From CAVOKN01 sp963696505 (GTDB lineage Bacteria > Pseudomonadota > Gammaproteobacteria > Burkholderiales > Rhodocyclaceae), in the NCBI GenBank assembly GCA_963696505.1, contig CAVOKN010000022.1:1-45039 (forward strand): a stretch of 45,039 bases of DNA, in the 5' to 3' direction. Below the pieces are notes generated by a model. It was not told where the DNA came from and did no database searches. It saw nothing but the letters and a program-made list of their open reading frames with translations. Both the position numbers and the translations under genes were made by a program. Of this stretch, positions 1-7,170 are shown piece by piece; the stretch's first letter is position 1; each line of letters opens with the position of its first letter.

Positions 1-1
1 G

Positions 2-680
2 CTGGGGGAGCGTGCGCTGACGCCGCTGCGCCTGGCCGACATCGCAGGGCTGGTCACGATCTTCGCCGGAACGAGCGCGGGCCGCGCCCGGCAACGCTGG
101 GCCCTGCGATTCCCTCTGCGATTGCCTCTTGTGCGTCGCAACATTGCCTGCTATTTTGAGCGCCTCTTCGCCTCCGGTTCTCTCCCTCGCGCCATGTCTG
201 CATTCGTTGTCGATGATTCAAGCCTTGCCTTGATTCACGGTTTGTCGGCGGCCCCGGCGCGGTGGAACGGATCGATGCGGCGTTCTGTCCCACCAGGTCG
301 AAGCGATCCGGAGTACGTTGGCCGCTACCCCTCCAGCGAACGCGAGGGGCGCGCCCTGGAGTGGATCGAGTCGAACGCCGCGCAGTATCGAAAGGCTAGC
401 ACCGACAGGTCGCGATCGAAGCGCTTGCCAGAACGCGCTGTCCAACTGCCCCCTGTCCGAGGGCGACGAGTCTCCCTGCGACATTCATTCCAAGTGGCTT
501 GCCCTGCTGCGGCGCTATGTCGCCCGCGATATCTCTTCCCACGACTACGTGCAGCGCAGCCTGGCGCTGCTCGAAGACCACAAGGACAGCCTGAAGGGAC
601 GCACGCGCGCGGCTGCGCGCGAGACGCGTACCACGAGTTGCGCGCCTGAACCCTACTGCTGCATCGCTGGCGCCGCGTAA
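2..680 (+). other. No confident gene; possible decayed or partial coding stretch
   Basis: I recognise no protein here. One frame is open from the window edge to about 649. A second frame (about 318-680) has a coding-like part near 460-610, containing SKWLALLRRYVARD and HDYVQRSLALLEDHKD, with GC-rich third positions. The first frame looks most protein-like before about 390 (for example RALEWIESNAAQYRKA). The switch of coding character between overlapping frames would fit an old or sequencing-derived frameshift in one gene that begins left of the window. No start, ribosome site or family motif supports it, so this is only a candidate. The stretch 681-800 shows nothing further. Confidence 0.25.
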
Positions 681-800
681 CAGGGACTGACTTTCGACAC
701 GGACGCCGCAAGGCGATTGGCGGCTTGAGTTACGCCCTGCCTGTCCGCAGCTTGCGCGACTGGGAACCGCAGCAACGTGGCGGCATCGCTCTGCGTCGCA

Positions 801-1700
801 TCAATAGATGCGCGGCTCGCCCGGAGGGCGGGTCTTGAAGCGCTTGTGCACCCAGTAATATTGCTCGGGCAGCTCCCGCACCCAGCCCTCGATGCAGGCG
901 TTCATGCGGTGCGTGTCGGTCTCGACGTCAACGCCGGGAAAGTCGCTCCAGGCCTCGCGAATGTCAAGAACGTAGCCGGCGCCGCCGGGCAGCATGCGCG
1001 CGAGGCAGGGCAGCACCTTGGCACCCGTCAGCCGGGCCAGCCGCGACACGCCGGGGACGGTGGCAGCCGGCACGCCGAAGAAGGGCACGAACAGCGCGTC
1101 GCGCGGGCCGTAGTCCATGTCCGGCAGGTAGTAGAGCGGGCGACCCTGCTTCAGCGCGCGGAGGATGGAGCGCATGCCCTCCTGGCGCGATACGACCAAC
1201 TGGTCGCCGAAGCGGGTGCGGCCGCGGTAGAGCAGGCGATCGATGAGCGGATCCTTCTGCTTGGAATAGATGCTGGCGCCGTTGACTTCAAGCCCCAGGC
1301 GCGTCGCGAAGATGTCCAGCCCGACGAAGTGCGGCACCAGCAGGATCAGCGGCTTGCCTGCGAGGGCGCGCAGGCGCTCGATGCCCTCGATGCGCGCCAG
1401 TCGGCACAGCCGCGCTTCGGCTGCCCACCAGCACAAACTGCGCTCCAGCAGACTGCGGCCCACCGCCTCGAAGTGGCGCCGGGCAAGCCGTTCGCGCTCT
1501 TCAACGGGCATCGCGGGAAAGCACAGCCGCAGATTGGTGTGTGCAACCTCGCGCCGCTCCCGCCCAAGCAGATAGGCCAGCCGCCCGAGCCCGCGCCCGA
1601 GCAGCGCCAGCAGCCACAGCGGCAGGAAATGCAGCAGCCACAGCACCCCGACGCCGACCCGCGTCAGCATCCGCGCCGCCCCCTCACCCTGACTCCTCAC
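801..1700 (-). CDS. Lipid A biosynthesis acyltransferase (LpxL/HtrB family)
   Basis: A 299-residue inner-membrane protein of the LpxL/LpxM family, which transfers a secondary acyl chain from acyl-ACP to Kdo-lipid A on the cytoplasmic face. A hydrophobic N-terminal anchor (VGVLWLLHFLPLWLLALLG) is followed by the acyltransferase core with the catalytic HX4D motif in PHFVGLD. The C-terminal YYWVHKRFKTRPPG is typical of the family. The start is uncertain. A GTG at 1700 overlaps the stop of the upstream gene as GTGA, and an ATG at 1670 (MLTRVGV) is a better-looking family start. Both lie in or next to a 13-bp tandem repeat. It forms a two-gene unit with the upstream paralogue. Which of the two is LpxL and which LpxM cannot be told from motifs alone. 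Confidence 0.9.
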   Translation of the reverse strand: MRSQGEGAARMLTRVGVGVLWLLHFLPLWLLALLGRGLGRLAYLLGRERREVAHTNLRLCFPAMPVEERERLARRHFEAVGRSLLERSLCWWAAEARLCRLARIEGIERLRALAGKPLILLVPHFVGLDIFATRLGLEVNGASIYSKQKDPLIDRLLYRGRTRFGDQLVVSRQEGMRSILRALKQGRPLYYLPDMDYGPRDALFVPFFGVPAATVPGVSRLARLTGAKVLPCLARMLPGGAGYVLDIREAWSDFPGVDVETDTHRMNACIEGWVRELPEQYYWVHKRFKTRPPGEPRIY

Positions 1701-1720
1701 CCTGACTCCTCACCCTGACT
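1682..1720. repeat. 13-bp tandem repeat, three perfect copies
   Basis: The unit CCTCACCCTGACT occurs three times without error and a degenerate fourth copy follows (about 1721-1734). On the coding (minus) strand the unit reads AGTCAGGGTGAGG. It covers the last codons and stop of the upstream acyltransferase gene and the first candidate start of the downstream one. Since 13 is not a multiple of three, a change in copy number would alter the reading frame at this junction. Confidence 0.95.
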
Positions 1721-2605
1721 CCTCACCCCTGGCTCCTCGCCCGCCGCAGGCGGAGGCTCCGCTCCGGCCGGCCGCTTGTAGCGCTTGTAGCTCCAAAGGT
1801 ACTGCTCCGGGCAGCGGCGGATGATGGCCTCGACGCAGCGATTGATCGCCGCCACGCGCTGCGCCAGGCTGCCTTCGATCGCCACCGGTGGCGGTAGGAA
1901 ATGCAGGTGGAAGCCGCGAGCCCCGGCGAGCCGTTCGGCATAGACGAAGATCACCGCGCAGCGCGGCATCTCCGACAGACGCGCCGCCAGCGTCATGGTG
2001 TAGGCGGGACGGCCGAAAGAAGTGTCCCAAACTCCCTCCCCCCTGCCTGGCACCTGATCCGGCAGCAAGCCGATCGCCTCGTGGTGCTTGATCGACCGCA
2101 TCAATGCCCGCACGCCGCCCAGGTCGGCCGGCACCGAGCGCATGTCGCCGCGCCCACGGCCGGCTTCCATGAAGGGCCGCAGCCAAGCCTGCCGCGGCGG
2201 GCGGAACAGCACGGTGATCGGCAGGCGCGAGGCGATGTACTGGGCGGTAATTTCGAAGCAGCCGAGGTGGGGAGTGAGGAACATCAGCCCTTCGCCGCGG
2301 CTGCGGGCCGCCTCCACCGTCTCCCAGCCGCTGACTTTGCGTGCCAGGGCCAGCACCTCCTGCGGCTGGCGCTGCCACACAAAGGGCATCTCCAGCATCT
2401 GGCGACCGGCATGGGCGACCGCCGCACGGCGCTGCGCCGCCGTGGCATCTTGCACCGCGAGTGCCAGGTTACCGCGCAGATTGCCGCGGTAGGCAGGCGA
2501 GGCGAGATACACGACCCAGCCGAGAAAGCCACCCAGCGCGTGCAACACGCCAAGGGGAAGGCGGCCCAGGAAACGGAACAGGAGGGGGTAGAGGCGATGT
2601 GACAA
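1697..2605 (-). CDS. Lipid A biosynthesis acyltransferase, second paralogue
   Basis: A 302-residue member of the same LpxL/LpxM acyltransferase family. It has an N-terminal membrane segment (about residues 15-35), the catalytic HX4E motif in PHLGCFE, the conserved LLPDQVPG and the C-terminal EQYLWSYKRYKRP. It is expected to add a secondary acyl chain to lipid A at the inner membrane. The last dozen or so residues (GEEPGVRSQGEESG) are encoded by the 13-bp tandem repeat and are probably not functional sequence. The gene is divergent from metK with 165 bp between the starts, and it overlaps the next acyltransferase gene by the GTGA junction, which suggests translational coupling. Confidence 0.9.
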   Translation of the reverse strand: MSHRLYPLLFRFLGRLPLGVLHALGGFLGWVVYLASPAYRGNLRGNLALAVQDATAAQRRAAVAHAGRQMLEMPFVWQRQPQEVLALARKVSGWETVEAARSRGEGLMFLTPHLGCFEITAQYIASRLPITVLFRPPRQAWLRPFMEAGRGRGDMRSVPADLGGVRALMRSIKHHEAIGLLPDQVPGRGEGVWDTSFGRPAYTMTLAARLSEMPRCAVIFVYAERLAGARGFHLHFLPPPVAIEGSLAQRVAAINRCVEAIIRRCPEQYLWSYKRYKRPAGAEPPPAAGEEPGVRSQGEESG

Positions 2606-2612
2606 TACGCGG

Positions 2613-2641
2613 TTGATCGGGAAAATCGCGGAGTTTATACT
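2613..2641 (+). promoter_or_regulatory. Predicted sigma-70 promoter of metK
   Basis: TTGATC at 2613-2618 and TATACT at 2636-2641 are separated by 17 bases, a good sigma-70 match. It predicts a start near 2648 and a metK leader of about 120 nt. The -10 box sits inside a perfect palindrome. Confidence 0.6.
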
Positions 2642-2646
2642 CCGCG
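2627..2646. promoter_or_regulatory. Perfect palindrome over the metK -10 box, candidate operator
   Basis: Eight-base arms CGCGGAGT and ACTCCGCG flank the four-base centre TTAT. The palindrome covers the predicted metK -10 element and, on the other strand, contains TATAAA, which could serve the divergent acyltransferase gene. There is no T tract, and it lies too far upstream of either start codon to act as a translational hairpin, so an operator is the more natural reading. The regulator is unknown. Confidence 0.45.
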
Positions 2647-2705
2647 CTCCGCCGAGTTAAGAAGACAACTTGCAGGGCGGATCACAAATACTGCTAAAGC
2701 GTCAC

Positions 2706-2765
2706 CTGCTCCCTTCCCTGGGCCGGTAACGCCGCAACCCAGGGAAAACGTCCAACAAGGAGCAG
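2706..2765 (+). promoter_or_regulatory. Structured metK leader able to sequester the Shine-Dalgarno
   Basis: An outer helix pairs CTGCTCC (2706-2712) with GGAGCAG (2759-2765). It takes up the GGAG of the metK ribosome site AAGGAG (2757-2762). Inside, a nine-pair hairpin joins TTCCCTGGG (2714-2722) to CCCAGGGAA (2738-2746) with a 15-nt loop. A 12-nt A-rich linker (2747-2758) lies between the inner hairpin and the outer helix. The layout resembles translational-off metK riboswitches, but I cannot match it to the SAM-I to SAM-VI, SAM/SAH or SAH consensus from memory. The pairing is seen directly; regulation and ligand are inference. Confidence 0.45.
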
Positions 2766-2770
2766 CATTC

Positions 2771-3937
2771 ATGTCCCACGAGTACCTCTTTTCCTCCGAG
2801 TCGGTTTCCGAAGGCCATCCGGACAAGGTCGCTGACCAGATCTCCGATGCCGTCCTCGACGCCATCGTGGCGCAGGATCCCCGCGGGCGGGTGGCGTGCG
2901 AGACGCTGGTGTCCACCGGCCTGGTGGTGATGTCCGGCGAGATCACGACGACCGCACACATCAATTACATGGACCTCGCGCGCGAGACGGTGCGCCGCAT
3001 CGGCTACGACGACTCGGAGATCGGCTTCGACTACCGCTCCTGCGCCGTGCTGACGGCACTTAACAGCCAGTCGCCCGACATCGCCCAGGGCGTCAATGAA
3101 GGCTACGGCCTGGACCTCGACCAGGGCGCCGGCGACCAGGGGCTGATGTTCGGCTACGCCTGCAACGAGACGCCGCAGTTCATGCCCTTCCCCATCTACT
3201 ATGCCCATCGCATCATGCAGCGCCAGGCCGAGGTGCGCAAGGACGGGCGGCTACCCTGGCTGCGCCCCGACGCCAAAAGCCAGCTCACGGTGCAGTATGT
3301 CGATGGCAAGCCGGTGGCGATCGACACGGTGGTGGTGTCCACCCAGCACAGCCCCGACGTTTCCCATGCCCAGCTTTCGGAGGCGGTGATCGAGGAAGTG
3401 ATCAAGCCGGTGCTGCCCAAGGACATGCTCAAGGGCAACGTGCGCTACCTGGTCAACCCCACCGGCCGCTTCGTGGTCGGCGGTCCCCATGGCGACTGTG
3501 GGCTGACCGGCCGCAAGATCATCGTCAACACCTATGGCGGCGCGGCGCGCCACGGCGGCGGCGCGTTCTCCGGCAAGGATCCGTCCAAGGTGGACCGCTC
3601 CGCGGCTTACGCCTGCCGCTACGTCGCGAAAAACATCGTCGCGGCGGGGCTGGCAGAGCGCTGCGAGTTGCAGGTCGCCTACGCGATCGGCATCTCGAAG
3701 CCGGTGTCGATGATGGTGAACACCTTCGGCACCGGCAAGGTCTGCGACGAGAAGATCGTCGAACTGGTGGGCAAGCACTTCGACCTGCGACCCAAGGGCA
3801 TCATCCACGCCTCGACCTGCTGCGCCCGATCTACAGCAAGACCGCCGCCTACGGCCACTTCGGACGCGACGAGCCGGAGTTCACGTGGGAGAATCTCGGA
3901 CAAGGCGTCGGCGCTGCGTGCCGATGCAGGGCTGTAA
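2771..3937 (+). CDS. metK: S-adenosylmethionine synthetase (frame disturbed near the 3' end)
   Basis: MetK makes SAM from methionine and ATP in the cytoplasm. The 388-residue ORF has the family start FSSESVSEGHPDKVADQISDAVLDA, the signature GAGDQGLMFGYACNET and the glycine-rich GGAARHGGGAFSGKDPSKVDRS. Length is normal for the family. Between about 3806 and 3899 the frame is wrong. One base is missing near 3806-3811 and one extra base sits near 3896-3899. The correct frame there reads LDLLRPIYSKTAAYGHFGRD and then EPEFTWENL. The two shifts cancel, so about 28 residues are scrambled while the true end (LRADAGL) is kept. Since metK is normally essential, sequencing error or a second copy are the likely explanations. 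The last 11 codons and the stop lie inside a 131-bp tandem repeat. Confidence 0.95.
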   Translation: MSHEYLFSSESVSEGHPDKVADQISDAVLDAIVAQDPRGRVACETLVSTGLVVMSGEITTTAHINYMDLARETVRRIGYDDSEIGFDYRSCAVLTALNSQSPDIAQGVNEGYGLDLDQGAGDQGLMFGYACNETPQFMPFPIYYAHRIMQRQAEVRKDGRLPWLRPDAKSQLTVQYVDGKPVAIDTVVVSTQHSPDVSHAQLSEAVIEEVIKPVLPKDMLKGNVRYLVNPTGRFVVGGPHGDCGLTGRKIIVNTYGGAARHGGGAFSGKDPSKVDRSAAYACRYVAKNIVAAGLAERCELQVAYAIGISKPVSMMVNTFGTGKVCDEKIVELVGKHFDLRPKGIIHASTCCARSTARPPPTATSDATSRSSRGRISDKASALRADAGL

Positions 3938-4202
3938 GCCCTGCCCGAAGCGCCTTGGCGACATTCCGGCGCAGGCTAACTTCGCGCAGCGAAGTTAAGG
4001 CGCGCAGCGCCGGCCGCAGCCAAAATCACCCCATGGCATCGGCGCTGCGTGCCGATGCAGGGCTGTAAGCCCTGCCCGAAGCGCCTTGGCGACGTTCCGG
4101 CGCAGGCTAACTTCGTGCAGCGAAGTTAAGGCGCGCAGCGCCGGCCGGAGCCAAAATCACCCCAAGGCATCGGCGCTACGCGCCGATGCAGGGCTGTAAG
4201 CC
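3903..4202. repeat. 131-bp tandem repeat beginning inside metK
   Basis: Copies at 3903-4033 and 4034-4164 plus a partial third copy at 4165-4202 follow an exact 131-bp period with few differences. The unit begins with the last codons of metK and includes its stop. It contains strong hairpins: GCAGGGCT/AGCCCTGC with a GTA loop, where the metK TAA overlaps the 3' side of the loop; TAACTTCGC/GCGAAGTTA; and in the third copy GCATCGGCGC/GCGCCGATGC. I see no ORF of interest in it. It fills most of the 3938-4313 gap. Confidence 0.93.
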
Positions 4203-4252
4203 CCGGGCCTTGGTGGACTTCCATGACCTGCGGTGGAATAGCGTGCAACAAG

Positions 4253-4275
4253 AAAGCCCCGTGATTCGGGGCTTT
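4253..4275 (-). terminator. Rho-independent terminator of yicC
   Basis: AAAGCCCC and GGGGCTTT form an eight-pair stem around a seven-base loop. On the minus strand it is followed by CTTGTTG, a moderately T-rich tail. It lies 39 bases beyond the yicC stop. The symmetric A and T ends could also let it stop transcription coming from metK. Confidence 0.75.
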
Positions 4276-4313
4276 AGGGGGTACGTTGCTACGGCCTGAT
4301 ACGGCCTGAAACA

Positions 4314-5180
4314 CTACTCTATATTTTGCACCTGCTCGCGCATCTGCTCGATGAGCAGCTTGAGTTCCACCGCCACCGCGGTGAGTTCGGCGGAGACCGA
4401 CTTCGAGCCCAGGGTGTTGGCCTCGCGGTTGAGCTCCTGCATCAGGAAATCCAACCGCTTGCCGGCGGCGCCACCACGGTCCAGTACGCGGGCCACTTCG
4501 TCCAGGTGGGCCGACAGGCGCGAGATTTCCTCGGCAACATCGATGCGGGTAGCGAACAGGCCCACCTCCTGGCGGATGCGATCCTCGTCCACGCTCGCCA
4601 GCGCCTCCCTCAAGCGGGCGCCGAGCTTGTCCTGATATTCCTGCACCAGTTCGGGAATCCGCGGGCTCACTTGCCTCACCAGTTCGCGCATGCGCGCTAC
4701 GCGCTCGCGCAGCATCGATTCCAGCTTGGCGCCTTCCCGCAACCGGCTCGCCAGCAGGTCGTCCAGCAGCCGGCGCGCCAGGCCCATGCAGTCCTCCTGG
4801 ATGCTTTCCACCGGAAGGCTGTCGTCGCCCAGCATGCCCGGCCAGTGCAACACCTCGGCCACACCGAGTGGGACCGCGTCGGGCAAAATCTCGCGCACCG
4901 CCGTCTGCCACTGCCGCAACTGGTCCATGAGGGATTGATTGAGGGTCGCCTCGCGCGGCGCCTTCTGAGCCTGGAGCAGGTTGAGCCGGCATTCCACCTT
5001 GCCGCGCTGAACGTGCGCGGCGATCAACTCGCGCAATTGCGGCTCCATGAACCGCAGATCGTCGGCGATGCGGAACCCCAGGTCGAGGAAGCGCGAATTG
5101 ACGCTCTTCAACTCAAGATGGAGGATGGCGCGACCGATATCGAGGGAGGCCGCGGCATAGCCGGTCATGCTGTGGATCAT
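4314..5180 (-). CDS. yicC: YicC family protein (putative endoribonuclease)
   Basis: A 288-residue YicC-family protein with the diagnostic N-terminus MIHSMTGYA and C-terminus KRLDFLMQELNREANTLGSKS. E. coli YicC has been reported to act in RNA turnover; the stress-induced family name also applies. I take the ATG at 5180 rather than an upstream in-frame start because MIHSMTGYA is the conserved beginning. The middle and C-terminal parts are rich in heptad-like Leu/Arg/Glu and probably helical. It is divergent from the kinase gene and ends at a clear terminator. Family assignment is sure, function less so. Confidence 0.93.
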   Translation of the reverse strand: MIHSMTGYAAASLDIGRAILHLELKSVNSRFLDLGFRIADDLRFMEPQLRELIAAHVQRGKVECRLNLLQAQKAPREATLNQSLMDQLRQWQTAVREILPDAVPLGVAEVLHWPGMLGDDSLPVESIQEDCMGLARRLLDDLLASRLREGAKLESMLRERVARMRELVRQVSPRIPELVQEYQDKLGARLREALASVDEDRIRQEVGLFATRIDVAEEISRLSAHLDEVARVLDRGGAAGKRLDFLMQELNREANTLGSKSVSAELTAVAVELKLLIEQMREQVQNIE

Positions 5181-5201
5181 GGCGGGGGCGGTGGCCCCGG
5201 C

Positions 5202-5229
5202 TTTACAGGGCCGGAGCAAACATTAGAAT
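5202..5229 (+). promoter_or_regulatory. Predicted sigma-70 promoter of the kinase–phosphatase–rph cluster
   Basis: TTTACA (5202-5207) and TAGAAT (5224-5229) are 16 bases apart, 43 bases before the kinase start. It overlaps the upstream region of the divergent yicC. Confidence 0.55.
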
Positions 5230-5271
5230 CCGGCAATCTATCACAGCCCACCCTGCCCAAGTTCCGCGCGC

Positions 5272-6228
5272 ATGCCCACGCAGACCAACCAGCCGCTGCC
5301 GCCCGGCCACCAGATCGACCAGTACCGGGTCGAGCGGCAGCTGAGCCTCGGCGGCTTCTCCATTGTCTATCTGGCGACGGACGCCGAGGACAAGCCGGTG
5401 GTGATCAAGGAGTACCTGCCCAATTCCCTGGCGCTGCGCGCTGAGGGCGAGATCCAGCCCCAGGTGACGGAAGAGCACCAGGCCGCGTTCCGCTACGGCA
5501 TGAAATGCTTCTTCGAGGAAGGCCGCGCCCTGGCCGGACTGCAGCATCCCAACGTTGTACGAGTGGTGAATTTCTTCCGTGCCAACGACACCGTCTACAT
5601 GGTCATGGAGTACGAGCGCGGCTCCAACCTCCAGGACTACATCCGCAGGCACAAGGGCCAGATCCGCGAGAACTTCATCCGCGGCGTGTTCGCCCGCCTG
5701 CTGAACGGACTGCGCGAGGTCCATGCCCACAAGCTGCTGCACCTGGACATCAAGCCCTCCAACATCTACTTGCGGCAGGACGGCGCGCCGGTGCTGCTGG
5801 ACTTCGGCGCCGCGCGCCAGACGCTGGTTTCGTCCGGTGCGCCGATGCTCAAGCCGATGTACACCCCGGGCTTCGCCGCCCCCGAGCAATACGGCAGCCG
5901 CGACCTGCTGGGGCCGTGGAGCGACATCTACAGCATCGGTGCCAGCATGTACGCCTGCCTCACCGGCGTGGCGCCGCAGGCGGCGGATGCGCGCGAGTCG
6001 CGCGACGAGATAGTCCCGGCAGTCAAGCGCTGGGCCGGCAAGTACTCGCCACAACTGCTCGAGACCATAGACTGGTGCATGAACCTCGACCATCTGGAGC
6101 GGCCGCAGAGCGTGTTCGCTCTGCAGAAGGCGCTGGCCAGCCGCGACCACCACGTGCCCGAGGAGCGGCCTCTGGACGTTGTCCTTGAGCGCATCCGCAA
6201 GCTGGCGAACAAGCAGGTCTGGCCTTGA
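5272..6228 (+). CDS. Hanks-type serine/threonine protein kinase
   Basis: A 318-residue soluble eukaryotic-like protein kinase. Visible motifs are the glycine loop LSLGGFSIVY, the ATP-binding lysine K46 in VVIKEYLP, the catalytic loop HLDIKPSN (157-164), the metal-binding DFG (177-179), and AAPEQYG in the activation segment. HLD replaces the usual HRD, so it is a non-RD type kinase. It has no transmembrane segment or sensor domain, unlike PknB-class kinases. Its stop overlaps the start of the PP2C phosphatase gene, so the two probably work as a phosphorylation/dephosphorylation pair. Substrates cannot be read from the sequence. Confidence 0.93.
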   Translation: MPTQTNQPLPPGHQIDQYRVERQLSLGGFSIVYLATDAEDKPVVIKEYLPNSLALRAEGEIQPQVTEEHQAAFRYGMKCFFEEGRALAGLQHPNVVRVVNFFRANDTVYMVMEYERGSNLQDYIRRHKGQIRENFIRGVFARLLNGLREVHAHKLLHLDIKPSNIYLRQDGAPVLLDFGAARQTLVSSGAPMLKPMYTPGFAAPEQYGSRDLLGPWSDIYSIGASMYACLTGVAPQAADARESRDEIVPAVKRWAGKYSPQLLETIDWCMNLDHLERPQSVFALQKALASRDHHVPEERPLDVVLERIRKLANKQVWP

Positions 6229-7145
6229 AATTCACCATCTTTCAGGAAACCCGGATCGGCCGGCGCGCTGCCAACCAGGACCGGATTGCCTACAGCTATT
6301 CCCGCGACGCCCTGCTGCTGGTGGTGGCCGACGGCATGGGCGGGCATTTGCACGGCGAGGTCGCGGCGCAGATCGCCGTGCAGTACATCACCGAGTCCTT
6401 CCAGCGCGAGGCGGCGCCGACCATCGACGACCCCATCGCCTTCCTGTCGCGCGTGCTCAACAACGCCCACCATGCCATCGTCGATTACGCCGGCGACCGC
6501 CTGCTTAAGGAAGCCCCGCGCACCACCTGCGTCGCCTGCCTGGTGCAGGGCAACGTCGCCCACTGGGCCCACGCCGGGGATTCGCGGCTCTACCTGATCC
6601 GCAACGGCACTGTCGCCGCGATGACGCGGGACCACTCGCGGGTGCGCCTGATGGTCGAAGACGGGGTGATCAGCGAATCCGAGGCCGCGGTGCATCCGGC
6701 GCGCAACCGCATCTTCAGTTGCCTCGGCGGCAGCCAAATGCCGCAGATCGAGTTCTCCGCGCCCACGCCGCTGCACGAAGGCGACGTCGTAGCGATCGCC
6801 ACCGACGGCGTGTGGGGGCCGTTGAGCACCCAGCAACTGGCGACCCTGCTGTCCGGTGCCAGCGTCATGGAATCGGTACCGCGCCTGCTCGACCTGGCCG
6901 AGGCCCAGGCCGGCGAAACCTGCGACAACCAGTCGATCATCGCCATGAACTGGGAGGAGTCCTACGCCGGCGACACCTCGGGGCTGGTATCCACCCTCGC
7001 CATGCCCTCGGACAGCTTCACCACCCAGATGGAAGGCTTCGCCCGCATGCGGGGCAACGCCACCCCCGGCGCAGACCTGTCGGAGGAAGACATCGAACGC
7101 GCCATCGCCGAGATCCAGTCGGCGATCAGGAAGTATTCCAAGTAG
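6225..7145 (+). CDS. PP2C-family serine/threonine phosphatase
   Basis: A 306-residue metal-dependent phosphatase that likely reverses the work of the upstream kinase. Family motifs are RRAANQDR, the metal ligand D36 in VADGMGGH, HAGDSRLYL, ATDGVWG and the C-terminal CDNQSIIAMNW. The start is TTG at 6225, overlapping the kinase stop (TTGA), which suggests translational coupling. The last 70 residues after the catalytic domain are polar and end in a short helix (EEDIERAIAEIQSAIRKY) of unknown role. Confidence 0.93.
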   Translation: MKFTIFQETRIGRRAANQDRIAYSYSRDALLLVVADGMGGHLHGEVAAQIAVQYITESFQREAAPTIDDPIAFLSRVLNNAHHAIVDYAGDRLLKEAPRTTCVACLVQGNVAHWAHAGDSRLYLIRNGTVAAMTRDHSRVRLMVEDGVISESEAAVHPARNRIFSCLGGSQMPQIEFSAPTPLHEGDVVAIATDGVWGPLSTQQLATLLSGASVMESVPRLLDLAEAQAGETCDNQSIIAMNWEESYAGDTSGLVSTLAMPSDSFTTQMEGFARMRGNATPGADLSEEDIERAIAEIQSAIRKYSK

Positions 7146-7170
7146 ATCACCCGACAACGGAGAACAGCCC

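Noticed and set aside
2706..2765. Assigning the metK leader to SAM-II, SAM-III or the SAH family
   Set aside because: Conserved core bases of those families are not visible. The outer helix alone is not enough for a family name.
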